From Micractinium sp. NFX-FRZ (taxonomy: Eukaryota > Chlorophyta > Trebouxiophyceae > Chlorellales > Chlorellaceae), in contig JAPTJF010000146.1 in assembly GCA_029339195.1 (NCBI GenBank), positions 9,867 through 73,866 of the forward strand: a stretch of DNA of 64,000 nt, given 5' to 3'. Shown one piece after another: positions 11,771-24,560 of this stretch. Positions within the stretch are counted from its first letter, which is position 1; the number at the start of each line of letters is the position of its first letter. A model generated the notes under the pieces. The model worked only from the letters and a program-made list of their open reading frames with translations. It was not told where the DNA came from and searched no databases. A program made the translations under genes and the position numbers.

Positions 11771-13683
11771 TCAGCTGGTGCCGCTGCCGCCCTGGGCCCG
11801 GTGGCACTCGCTTTTGTGGCCTGCACGCCAGTGAGCCCGCTGGCAGTCAGCGCTGCAGTAGCAGACCTGCACAGTGGAAGTGGAATGAGCTGGACCAGGG
11901 GTGAGAGCGCAGTCAACTGAGGCCCCACACATCAACGCGAGCCAGAACCAGTGAAGCCGGATTTAGTGAAGCGTCTGCACGGTCGGCTGACAGCAACACC
12001 TGCTCGACATGCCAGCTAGGCGGTTGGTGACAGGCACGCCCCAGAGCCCGCTCCTTCACCTGCAGGCACCCCGCACACTTCTTGAACTTGATGCCAGAGG
12101 GCGCCTTCTTGCCGCACGCAGCGCAGCGCCGCTTGCTGGCGACAGCCCCTCCGCCTGCTGATGCACCACCGGCGGTGCCGCTGACGCCATCCCTAGCAGC
12201 AGAGCTGCCAGCGTGGCCGCCTGCGGCGCCCCCTGACTCAGAGCGCGTGATGTCGGCCACGCGGTCACCCGGCACATGGCCCACGATGCCGGGGGCAAAC
12301 ACCGAGGCAGTGGGCAGCTCGCCAGTCAGCTCCCGCCCCATGCTGCCCATCTGCGCCAGGAAAGCGGGGTCCCGCATCTGCCGCTCCAGCTGCAAGGCAC
12401 GGGAGGGGAGGGGCAGAAGTAAAGGGGAGGTCACGGGAGGACCAGAGGCTTTAGGCGGTGCGGGACAGCAAGACTCTAAAACTCAACGCATGGTCCAGCA
12501 GCAGAGGCTTCGGCTCCCAGAAGGGGACAAAGTGAGGAGTACTGTGTGAAAAGAGGCAGTTCATTCACACTGCTTGGGTCAGCCAGGCGCAAGCAAGCCC
12601 TGCAGACAGGCGGCGAGGCGCAGAGCACAAGGGAAGCCACCGGCCATGCAAGGCAACAACACACGATGTGGTGCGCATGCCAGCACTGGTGCCTCGACTG
12701 ATTGCACCCCACTCACCGCAGCAGCCATCCCAGTACTGGCGCCCTGCGCCGGGCCCCGCACAGCCGTCAAAACTGCCTCAGCAAGTGGCTGTGGGGCGCC
12801 TCCCTGGCGGTTGCGGTGCCGACGGCGGCCGCGCGCCTGGCGGCCGCTGCGCGGCGCAGTCGCAGCAGCGCTGGGCGCTTGGGCGGTGAAATTGAAAGCC
12901 GCCCGTGCTGCGATCTGCTGCACCATTGCTGCGTGCTGGGGATAAGCGCGGCTGAGATACGTGGCCACGGCAATCGCAAAGTGGACGGCAACACACGCCA
13001 GTATGTTGAGCTTGAAAACAAGAAGCAGTGTGCCGTAAATGGGCGTGAAGACCACAACGCTCCGGAAATACGCCTTGTACGCCAGGCCGGAGACGAAAAA
13101 GAAAATGACAAAGAGCCAGGCAAGATAAGTGACGCCTGCCCAGGCTGCGGCCATGAATGAGGACGGCGCATGCGCTTTCAGCCACTCCATCCAGCCAGGA
13201 CTGGCACTGGCCTGCATGATAGGGAGGTGTGTGCACACATTCAAGTGGATGGAGCCCAACAGGCGCCCGACCTCGCAAGCAGGCCAGCTGCGGATGAGAG
13301 CATGAGCAACTACTGCTGCGTTTAGTTAGAGAGGGGATTGCTGCGTACAAAGCTTCCCTAGCCACCCACAGCAGCCCCTTTGGCACTGGTCAGGGCATGG
13401 CCTCACCTGCTCAGGCGCTGGCGCTCCCCAAAACACGTCAGGCGAGGGCACTGGCGGCAACGGCACGGTGACCTGGCATCAAAGCGGGCAAGCATTGACT
13501 CAGCCAGTCAGACATTCAAAAGCGGCCAACTTGTCATCTTGCAGCGTGGGTAACTCACACCACAATCGGATTAGGGGCGCACCCCAGTGCCCGCCCCACC
13601 TGCTGCTGCGCCCGAGCGGGCGCCAGGCCCGCCGCCAGCAGCACTAGGGCCACAACCGCCAGGGCCGCAGGCCCTCGGGGCAT
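11771..13683 (-). CDS. Secretory-pathway membrane protein with C-terminal MYND finger, tandem copy 2 (356 aa)
   Basis: Exons 5' to 3': 13683-13600, 13472-13407, 13211-12717, 12389-12060, 11866-11771; 357 codons, every junction in phase 0. Order: signal peptide (MPRGPAALAVVALVLLAAGL, cleavage near APARAQ); a short linker with PLPPVPSP; a 165-residue exon with two or three hydrophobic helices (around YLAWLFVIFFFVSGLAYKAY, then TPIYGTLLLVFKLNILACVAV) followed by an Arg/Gly-rich stretch; an acidic/Gly-rich linker with ITRSESGG; then the MYND finger CAACGKK...KKCAGC / VCYCSADCQRAHW...HKSEC and a short tail ending GGSGTS. The hydrophobic exon differs strongly between copies 2 and 3 while linker and finger stay similar, suggesting a conserved interaction end and a variable membrane end. 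Function unknown. Confidence 0.85.
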
Positions 13684-13881
13684 GGCGAGAGACCACATCC
13701 TCTTGTCGCACGGGCGCTACAGCGCTAACTACTTTAGTTTTAGCTCTTCAGAAAAAACAGAGGCAGGCTGAAACGGGCCGCCGCGGACAGTGTTGACGAG
13801 CTGAGCAGCATTGAAGGCGCGAAGGGGAAACTGGTCGGGGCGATCGGGAGCTGATCGGAGCCAAATTACTTGCATGCTGCC

Positions 13882-13900
13882 GCCAGCGTGGCGGCGCCGC
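13882..13900 (-). promoter_or_regulatory. Conserved upstream element, copy 2
   Basis: GCCAGCGTGGCGGCGCCGC lies about 199 bases upstream of the ATG of MYND copy 2. The block GGGGCGATCGGGAGC just beside it (near 13837) matches the one upstream of copy 1 and is followed in both by a CCAAATT-type stretch. The whole promoter therefore appears to have been duplicated with the gene and kept. Confidence 0.5.
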
Positions 13901-14040
13901 TGGCGGCCGCCTTGGAGAGCTGCTTTGCGGCAGGGCCGGGCAGTGGCATTGGACTGTTAGGGCACATGGTGATAGGTCCTGACACCACGCGATGTTGCAA
14001 TAGCATCCAGCTGCTGCATGTTCATAACTTGATTGTGCAC

Positions 14041-16214
14041 CTAGCACAGGCAACATGTGCGCTTCCGCAGTGTGCCTTTGGGTGTTTCACACTTATAAAG
14101 GCAGCCCCGCCTGTATGTGAATGCCACGGTATCAAACTTGAAAGCAAACAACCTTGAACCTCCAAGGCAGCAGCAGGTGCGCGGGACAGAAGGAGCATGG
14201 GAGGCAGGGAGCCGCTGGCTGCCCGAAGCGGCAGTTTGAACGTGACAGCAGCCGCCAGCCACCACCAGCAGCCGCGCCTCAGCTGGTGCCGTTGCGCCCT
14301 GGGGCCCCTGGCACTCGCTCTTGTGACCTGCGCGCCAGTGAGCCCGCTGGCAGTCGGCGCTGCAGTAGCAGACCTGCACAAATGACACGCAACAGGACCA
14401 GGGGTGGGGGCGCGGTCAGGTGGGGCACCCCACCCACCAGCGGGAGCCACGCCCGCAGGAGGCAGGAACTCCCATCCACAAGCCCCCACTAACAGCAATA
14501 CCGGCTTAGACCGCTCGCTGCTTGTAAGCACCTTTGGCTCTGGAAACGCCCCACAGCCTGCTCCCTCACCTGCAGGCAGCCAGCGCACTTCTTGAACTTG
14601 GTGCCAGAGGGCGGCTTCGCGCCGCACTCGGCGCAGCGCCGCTTGCCGGCGGCTGGGCTTCCCACTGCTGATGCGCCGGCGGCGGGGCCGCTGGTGCCGT
14701 CCGTAGAAGCAGGGCTGCCAGCGCTGCCGCCGGCGGTGCCGCCCGATTCAGAGCGCGTGATGTCGGCCATGCGGTCAACCGGCACATAGCCGGGAGCAAA
14801 CTCCGAGGCAGCGGGCAGCTCGCCAGTCAGCGCCCGCCCTACAATAGCCATGTGTGCCCGCATCTGCAGGGCACGGGCGGGGCAGGAGGCCGGGGAGGGT
14901 CAGGAGAGGCACAACGACTGGTTTGATGAGGGGGACAGCAGCACTCTGGTCATGAGCAAATTGGCCCGCATCTGCCACTCCAACTGCACGGAGCGAAGTG
15001 AGCGAGGGGTGCGTTACGCAAGGAAGGGAAGCTGCACTGGTTGTGTCTGCCAGGAGCAGGCTCGTCATGTGCCAGGCAGCAGAGGCGCCGTGCGAAAGGG
15101 AGGCCACTAGCCAAGCAAGTGGGCAGAGTGGGTGAGCTCCCAAGCATCCAATTGACAGTGGTGCACACGCCTACACTGGTGCCTCTGTTGCCCACCCCCC
15201 ACTCACCGCAGCAGGCACTCCAGCGCTGGCGCCCTGCATCGGGTCCCACGAAGCGTTCGGAACCGCCGCAGCCAGCAACCGTGGGGCCCCTCGCTGGCGG
15301 CCGCGCTGGCGTCCACGGCGGCTGCGCGCCTGGCGGCCGCTGCGCTGCGCAGCCGCAGGAGCACTGGGTGCCCGAGCAGGCGCAGGCCCCGGTGCTGCCT
15401 TCGGGCGCGCGAATGTGAGCTTATTTATGAGATCATCGCTGATCAAGTAACTGGCGCAGAGAGACAAGATGTGGATGGCAACACACACGCGCAACTGGAC
15501 GCCGAAACAGATTACTGCCAGGTCAAGGACAGTCAACATGACTGATAACTTGAAACCTGACTTGCACGCCCTATTAAGGAGAAAGCAACTGTAGAGGAAG
15601 CAGTCGGCACAGAAGAACACTGTCCCGGATTCGCCCCTGTAGGTGGCAGGCGTACGCGCTTCCAGCCACGCCATCCAGCCAGGACTGCCACTGGCCTGCA
15701 TGATAGGGCAGGGTGTGCCCATGCATTGAAGGGTGTCTGGACACAGGTGCCCACCCTCGCAAGCAGGCCAGCTGTGGATAAGAAGTCGCACACAGGCGCT
15801 TCTGCTCTGCCTTGGCGGGCAGGGCGGAGGGCCTTGCCACCGGACTGCCAGACCCGACTGTGACATGACCGCTGCACCTGCAGGAGCGGATTTGGCGCCA
15901 GTCAGGGCATGGCCTCACCTGCACAGGCGCTGGCGCTCCCCGACACTCGTCTGTGTCTGGGGCAGCAGGCGAGGGCACCGGCGGCAGCGGCTCGGAGACC
16001 TGGCATCACAAAGCGGGTGAGCATAGACTCCACATGTCAAAATATAAAAGCAGTGAACGGATCCTCTGGCAGCCGGGGCGTCCCCGCAGCACTATGCACA
16101 ACGGACGCACCCTACCTGCGGCTGCGCCCGAGCGGGCACCAGGCCCGCCGCCAGCAGCGCCAGGGCCACAATCGCCAGGGCCGCCGGCCCTCGGGGCACG
16201 GCGATAGAGCGCAT
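14041..16214 (-). CDS. Secretory-pathway membrane protein with MYND finger and frame-shifted C-terminal extension, tandem copy 3 (431 aa)
   Basis: Exons 5' to 3': 16214-16116, 15999-15919, 15695-15207, 14863-14570, 14373-14041; 432 codons, all phase 0. Same plan as copy 2: signal peptide (starts MRSIAVPRGPAALAIVALAL), PLPPVPSP linker, hydrophobic exon opening with SGSPGWMAWLEA, an Arg-rich stretch, ITRSESGG linker and MYND finger CAECGAK...KKCAGC / VCYCSADCQRAHW...HKSEC. The hydrophobic exon is Cys-rich (FFCADCFLYSCFLL) and much diverged. After the finger, one base fewer than in copy 2 moves the reading frame past the sister gene's stop and adds about 75 residues rich in Cys and Arg, ending RKRTCCLC. 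Near 14983 an unused exon-like stretch (LEWQMRANL) matches the start of copy 2's fourth exon. Function unknown. Confidence 0.82.
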
Positions 16215-16411
16215 TTTCTTGGGAATCAAGCAAGGACGCTTCAGGGAGAGGATGCACTATCGCGGATCGGGGAGGAGCTCGGAAGCGGAGACAGACTGAG
16301 GTGCCCAGGCAGTGCAAAGGGAGCCAGGGGCGGCGCTGCGTCAATGAAGGGCCGCGGGGGGGACGGGGGGGGCAGCGGACTAGCGCTTATCTTATATCTT
16401 GGCCGCCACCT

Positions 16412-16430
16412 GCCAGCGTGGCGGCGCCGC
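16412..16430 (-). promoter_or_regulatory. Conserved upstream element, copy 3
   Basis: GCCAGCGTGGCGGCGCCGC lies about 198 bases upstream of the ATG of MYND copy 3, identical to the element of copy 2. The neighbouring GATCGGG block is only partly kept (near 16263). Confidence 0.5.
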
Positions 16431-17168
16431 CCGCTCAGAACGCTGCGGCTCGGCTGGGGCTCAAGCATTTCTGCATGCATGGGTGTCAAGCTTCTGTTTG
16501 TCAACTTGTCAGCAGCGAACTACACATGTACATGAACACATGTACATGAACCTAACACAGTTCTGTTGATCCAGCAAGCACCTGCTCAAACCCCCCAACA
16601 CGCCCAGGCGGCGTGGTGTCGTGCCCGCCCTCGCTGTGGCGCCAACCCTTGCTGCCTCGGGCTCTTGCACTCTGCAGCTGGGAGCCAACCTTACTGGTGT
16701 GTAGTCGTCGCTCTGACATGGTGTAAAACATGCTTTGCCTGCACAATGCACCCACGCCGGCACTAGTGCCAAGGGGCGCCATGACGCAGCATGCCATGCC
16801 TGCCTGCCCGCATGCGCTTCGCTCCTTGCAGTGCGGATTACACAGTGTGATTGCCTGCCTAAAGTGTGGCGGCAGCAGGTAGGGGTTGCTTCCCCACAAT
16901 GAAAAGAAACGCCAGGCGCCGGCTGCGTGGCCTCAAGTATACGTTACGCACCCAGCATACGCAGGGGGGCGGGGGCAGTCGCTGCCGTAAACTGTCAGAA
17001 CAAGGAACGTCGCGCCATTTGCTCACCACCGCGGCTCGCCATCCAACAGGGAGAAGCAAAATCAACTCAGGAGCCAGTGCGCAGCAAACATGAGGACAAA
17101 GGCATGCGGCAAGTGTGCCAGGCGGGCCCGGCCGGGCATGTGGTGTCCCCCGGTGGCAGGGGCACCCC
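16431..17168. other. Intergenic region with a short tandem repeat
   Basis: No coding gene seen. At 16524-16551 the 14-mer ACATGTACATGAAC is repeated twice head to tail. The rest is presumed promoter of MYND copy 3 and 3' region of the GPR107-like gene. Confidence 0.45.
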
Positions 17169-20100
17169 TCAGGGGTCCTCATCTGCCTTGGTCAGCTCAA
17201 TGGCCTCCTCTTCCGTCAGCTGGAAGTAGGGGTTTGCGCCCGCCGGCATCGGCCTGCACAGGGAGGGAGGGGTTGGGGCGTGAGCACAGGGCACTACGTG
17301 AGTGTGCAGGCCACCCTGAGCGGCCAGCCTGCCCAGCCGGCCATGACACCAGCCAGCAGCGCTAGGCACCCACCCACCCACACTGGCACCCACCCGTCCA
17401 CTCAAAGGACAGTGCGGCGCAGCGGAAGCACAGGGTGGACCCACGCATACTCTGGCAAACACTCCCCTTGAGGCATCCCTTCACGCCGCCCCGCCCCACC
17501 ACCCCCACCGCCCACTCCACCCAGGCAGTTGCAGGGGTGCCCCAGTACCTGAAGGAGACGCCGGATGCGACGTAGAAGGCCAGCGTGGCCAGCTCGGAGG
17601 CCGCCGCCGCCAGCCAGATGTAGTGGTAGGGCAGGGTGGACTGGAGGAGGTAGACGATGATGCGGGTGAAGTAGATGTAGCACACAACCTGCGGGGGGGG
17701 GGGCGGGCGTGGCGGGGGATGACGGTTGGCGGAGGGTTGGCGGTTGGCAGACGGGTAGTAGGGGGTGAGGAAGGTGAGGTGAGGTGTGGTCCCCCCTGGC
17801 ACAAACAAACACAGCCACCCCCATCCGCAGATGCCAGTACAGGAGGCTTGCATTGCACGCAAAGGCACACACTGCTGCATCAGCCGCCATGCTCCACCCT
17901 CACTCTTCCGTGCCACTGCCCCTCCCTCCTTCCCCCCCTCCCTCCCCCGCCCCCTCACCATGATGTAGAACTGGCGGAAGAGGGTGAGCTTGACCAGCGT
18001 GCGCACCACCTTGCCGTCGGTCTCTGTGGTGGGGGAAGGCGGGAGGGGTGGGCAGGCAGTAACACGGGGATTTAGCCTTGCATGGCGGTGTCGGGCAGGG
18101 GCTGATTGGGCAGGGGTGAGGAATGGACGAGCGCAAGCAGGCGAGCCAACACAGCAGGCACAGGGCAGACGATCAGCACGAGCGCGGAGTTGGCCGGTGC
18201 TGGACAGCGCTGGCCGGTCACGCTCCGGCCAGCCAGCCCTGGGCTGCAGCCAAGCAGGGCCGGCCAGCGCTGCCCCCTGCCACCTCTCTACCCCCTGCCT
18301 CACCGCTGGCGTCGCGCAGCTGCTTGATGGACCAGACAATGGGGAAGAGCACCAGGCAGCAGCACACAATGTCGACCAGATGCAGGATGTCCTGCCACCT
18401 GCAGGGGTGGGCCGGCGGTGGAGGGTTGGGGGCAGCAGGGTTGGGAGCAGGGGTTGCTGGGGAAGCATGGGGGAAGGGTTGTGAGCCATTGTGAGACAAC
18501 AGAGGCGCAGCGGCCTGCAGCGGCCGTGCAAGGTCTACAACACACACTGCCGCCCACCCCGCTGCTCCGCTGTCCTCAGAGCCCGCAGCCTGTCCCTGCC
18601 CACCACCAGCCTCACGCTCACGCCCACTCCCCTCCCCCCCCATTGCTCACGTGAACCAGGACTCTGCTGCGGGTGTGAACTCGTCCAGGTAGATGATGGC
18701 CACGTTGGCAATGGCCTGCAGGGGGATGACCACCTGCGGGGCGGGCAGGGGCAGGGGCAGGGGCAGGCAGGCCGAGGGAGGGGGGGAGACCAGGAATGAG
18801 ATACGGAAGTGAGGGACACATAGGCGACAGGGCGAGGTGGAGAGGGCGGACAGCGGGCCAGGCCGTGAGATTAGTGGTGCGGGCGTACAGCGAATGTGGT
18901 GCTGGACAGCGGAGCGTCCCCATGTGTGCCCGCCCGCCTCCCGCCAGCTCAGCCGCCCCCCCGCCAGCTCAGCGCTGCCAGCCTCACCATGAGCAGCTTC
19001 TTCTCCTTGGAGGAGATGAAGGGCTTCATGTAGGACCAGCCTGCGGGGCACAGGGCAGGGGGCGGGGCATGGGTGCAGGTGTGAGCAGGCGGTGGGGGTG
19101 GGCCACAAAGGTTTGGGCGTGGTGGCGGGTATGCCGACTGACTGGCAGCTGCCTCCAAGCCACCTGTCCGCAAACTGCACAAACTTCAGAGTGCCCGTCC
19201 CCGCCCCGCCCCGCCCACCGGTTGCCAGCAGGATGATGACGACGAAGAAGAGGAGGGAGCGGCAGGCGGTGAAGACGTAGAAGGCGATGTTCCAGCCCTC
19301 GGCGTCGCCGTAGATGGAGATGCTGTGGTACATGAACGCCTGCGGTGTGTGAATGTGGTGGGGGAGCAAGGAGGTGATGAGCAGGGGTGAGGGGAGGAGG
19401 AGCAGGGGGGTACATGGGCGGACAAAGGACTGGAGAGTGTCAAAGCCTGAGCGCAGGAGAGGAAGGAAGCAGGAGCAGCCTGCCAATTGCCCCTGTGCCC
19501 CTGCTGGCTGCTCCCCCTGGGCAGGCTTCCTCCCTCTCCTTCCTTCCTGTCCCCCTCGACAGCCGTCGGCCTCACCTGGCTGAGCACGGTGAGGGACTTG
19601 AAGGCGACCAGGACGATCATGAGGTAGTGGATCTTGTGGGAGTCGGCGCCCCCCTTGATCACTGCCAGCGTCCACAGCACGCCCAGTGCGCTGAACAGCA
19701 CAAACATGGTCTGCGGGGCGGGGCATGGGTGGGGTGCAGAGGACAGCGGGGTGGGTACCAAGGGCGGGGATGGATGGGGGTGCAGCGCATGAAGGGGGCG
19801 GGCATGGTGGGCAGTCGGCAGGGTGGGCGCAGGCGGCAACCTGCACTCTCCGATGCCAGCAGCTGGATGCCAAGCTGGCTGATCATAACTGGCTGGTGCT
19901 AGAAAGTCACTCCATTCCGTCAGCTGCCTCCCAGCAGCCAATGCACTTGCTGTGCGAGCTCAGGTGTTCTGCTGCTCACAAAGTAGATGATGGGCAGCAT
20001 GTCCTCGCCCACGGGCAGGTAGTCCACCCGATCGCCTGCAGCAGCAGGCAGCAGGGGGGCGGCAGGGCGGGCACAGCTGTGAGGCGCAGCCATCGGAGCT

Positions 20101-21426
20101 GGCGATTGAGCAGTCAAACCGCAGCTTCCACCGCCAGACGACCTGGCAAAGTCAGCACTGCACAGCGCAGAGCAGTGAACAGGAAGCACCGCGGGGTGCT
20201 GTGTGCCGCAGCTGCCCTGCCCCCAGGACAGCACAGCGCAGCGTGCACGGCACGCCGCGCACCCCGGACGTTGTACAGCGCCACCTCCACCTCAAAGTCC
20301 ACCACGCTGTTGGTCTCGCAGTTGGCAAAGAACAGGGACAGCTCGCCGCCAGAGAAGTCCTGCAGGGCTCGAGGCGGCAGGCAAGTGGGTGGGCAGGGGG
20401 CCAACTGGTGGGAGGCCCAGGCCGGCAACTGCAATACACAGCCATTGCAACGCTGCCGATAAGTGTGCCTGCATGGCTGAACCGGTTGGCAGCGTCCACC
20501 CTTGCCAAGGTCCTGCCGGCCCCGCTGCACCGCTGCCCTGAGCAGCTGCTTCAAGAGGGAGCCATGCGGTGCACCGCTGCTGCTGCACAAGGCCTTCCTG
20601 CAGCCAACTGCCCGACGACTGCGCCACACGGTGCACCGCTGCAACTGCAGCATGGGACCCCCCTGCCCCAGCCACGCACCGCCAGCAGGTCGGCCAGGCG
20701 GAACTCGCGCGACACGTTGTGGGTGGTGGTATCGAGCGCGTCAAACGTGAAGAGCGTGAGGTACAGGCTCTCACGGTCCTCCTTGGCATCCAACGGGCAC
20801 CGCCCCTCCCCCAGGTCCAGCTCCAGCTGCGCCTCTGCTGCCGGGGTGGTGATGAAGAAGCCCAGCCTGCGAGTGGCGGGCAGGACGGGATGAGGTGGGG
20901 GATGATGAGAGGCGGCGGCGGCGGCAGTGGGGGCTGGGCGGAACAGTGCAAGCGCGTGAATGCACGCAGCCCCTGCCAGGTGCATTATGGCGGCGGGGGT
21001 GCATCTGTGCCAATTGAACTCGCATGCCTGGGAGGCCATATGGTGCAACTGTGCACAGCAGCATGTGACACGGAGGCCTTGCCGGCGGGAGGCAAGTTGC
21101 AGGGCGGCGGCGGGTGGCGGACGGCAGCTACTGCCGTGCTGCACAAACGAAGCCTGCTCCCTGTCCTCACTGTCCAGTCTGCTGCGTGGCACTCACTTGT
21201 GATAGTTCCCTTTCTGCTTGCTGCCGCTGGGGAAATACAGCACAAAGTCGGACACTGTGATGTTCATTCTGCCGTCCTCGCCGAAGCCGAATGGCTGTGC
21301 CACCAGGATCACGCTCCTGTCATCGCGCTTGATGGTGGCATACGTGTGCCGGGCGGAAATAAGGGCGGGCAGCGCCAGCAGCACCAAGCCGGCCACCAGC
21401 GCAGCTGTGGAGGCTGTTCGGCGCAT
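17169..21426 (-). CDS. GPR107/GPR108-type seven-transmembrane protein (Lu7TM family, 448 aa)
   Basis: Exons 5' to 3': 21426-21197, 20866-20680, 20359-20263, 20035-19980, 19710-19576, 19339-19219, 19040-18988, 18733-18651, 18398-18304, 18023-17959, 17688-17549, 17253-17169; exactly 449 codons. A signal peptide (MRRTASTAALVAGLVLLALP) leads into a lumenal domain with RDDRSVILVAQPFGFGEDG, which matches the start of plant and animal GPR107 homologues. Then come seven hydrophobic spans; typical family stretches are MLPIIYFV, SHKIHYLMIVLVAFKSL, GWNIAFYVFTACRSLLFF, KPFISSKEKKLLM and FTRIIVYLLQSTLPY. The C-terminus is short and acidic (LTEEEAIELTKADEDP). Family members sit in Golgi/trans-Golgi membranes and act in trafficking; plant members are listed as candidate G-protein-coupled receptors. 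Length is near the lower end for the family because the lumenal domain is short. Confidence 0.92.
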
Positions 21427-21935
21427 TGTTGGAGGCTGTTGGCTGTGGGGGGAGAGATCCCTAGAACGACAACGGGCTGGTTGGGCCCCCCAGCGCGAGA
21501 AGCAGCACGGCGGTTGCCCAGTGGGTGCGGGAGTGCTGGGAGCAACGGGCTGATCCTTGGTGCCGTCCGTTTGATGTGCTCGGGCGGCGATTGGCTCCAC
21601 GCAAGTTGCACTCGAAATCATGCTGTCCAGCTGTCACGCGCGCTGCGGTGGCCGCCGCCGCTGCCGCCGCTACGTGCTGCACTTGCGAGCGAGCAGACAT
21701 GGCACGCCTGTGGGCCCTTTCCCACTGTGTGGAGCGCTCAGTCACCCAAGTGAAGGGCTAACGACCCAACAAGAACACTTAGCAGCAGGCCCGCCAGCCG
21801 GCCTCTCACCCTACAGCCCAGCAACCCTGCAGTATCCCCCCAAGCAATCCAGGGCATTATGGCAGTGTACATATTACACTGTTACTGCCCCCCCCCCCCC
21901 CCCCCCCGGCGATGCGCACACAACCTTCGTCGGGT
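21427..21935. other. Intergenic region with a poly-C tract
   Basis: Lies between two minus-strand genes. It holds a run of about 20 C at roughly 21889-21908 and a candidate polyadenylation signal for the Nudix gene. No coding gene seen. Confidence 0.5.
21874..21878 (-). terminator. Candidate polyadenylation signal TGTAA of the Nudix gene
   Basis: TGTAA on the minus strand about 60 bases after the Nudix stop codon. TGTAA is the usual nuclear polyadenylation signal of green algae. Confidence 0.45.
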
Positions 21936-24361
<2,426 letters not shown>

Positions 24362-24560
24362 AATCGAATACTCGTGGGCTTGGAGAATGGAGCGTGTGTT
24401 CAGTGAAGAAGCTGGGTACAGAGAGGGATGTCCTGTTCCTCGTCAGCTTGTTTCGGTGTTTTCAAAGCTTGGGCCCCCCCAACAAGCTTCGCGACTAAAA
24501 GAGTGGGCAGCTAATACCGAATGGGGTTATCCGAAATGCACATGCTGAACAGGAAACAAG

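Noticed and set aside
10173..16214. MYND cluster as a toxin-antitoxin or bacterial defence island
   Set aside because: Genes have spliceosomal introns and eukaryotic zinc fingers; nothing prokaryotic is present.
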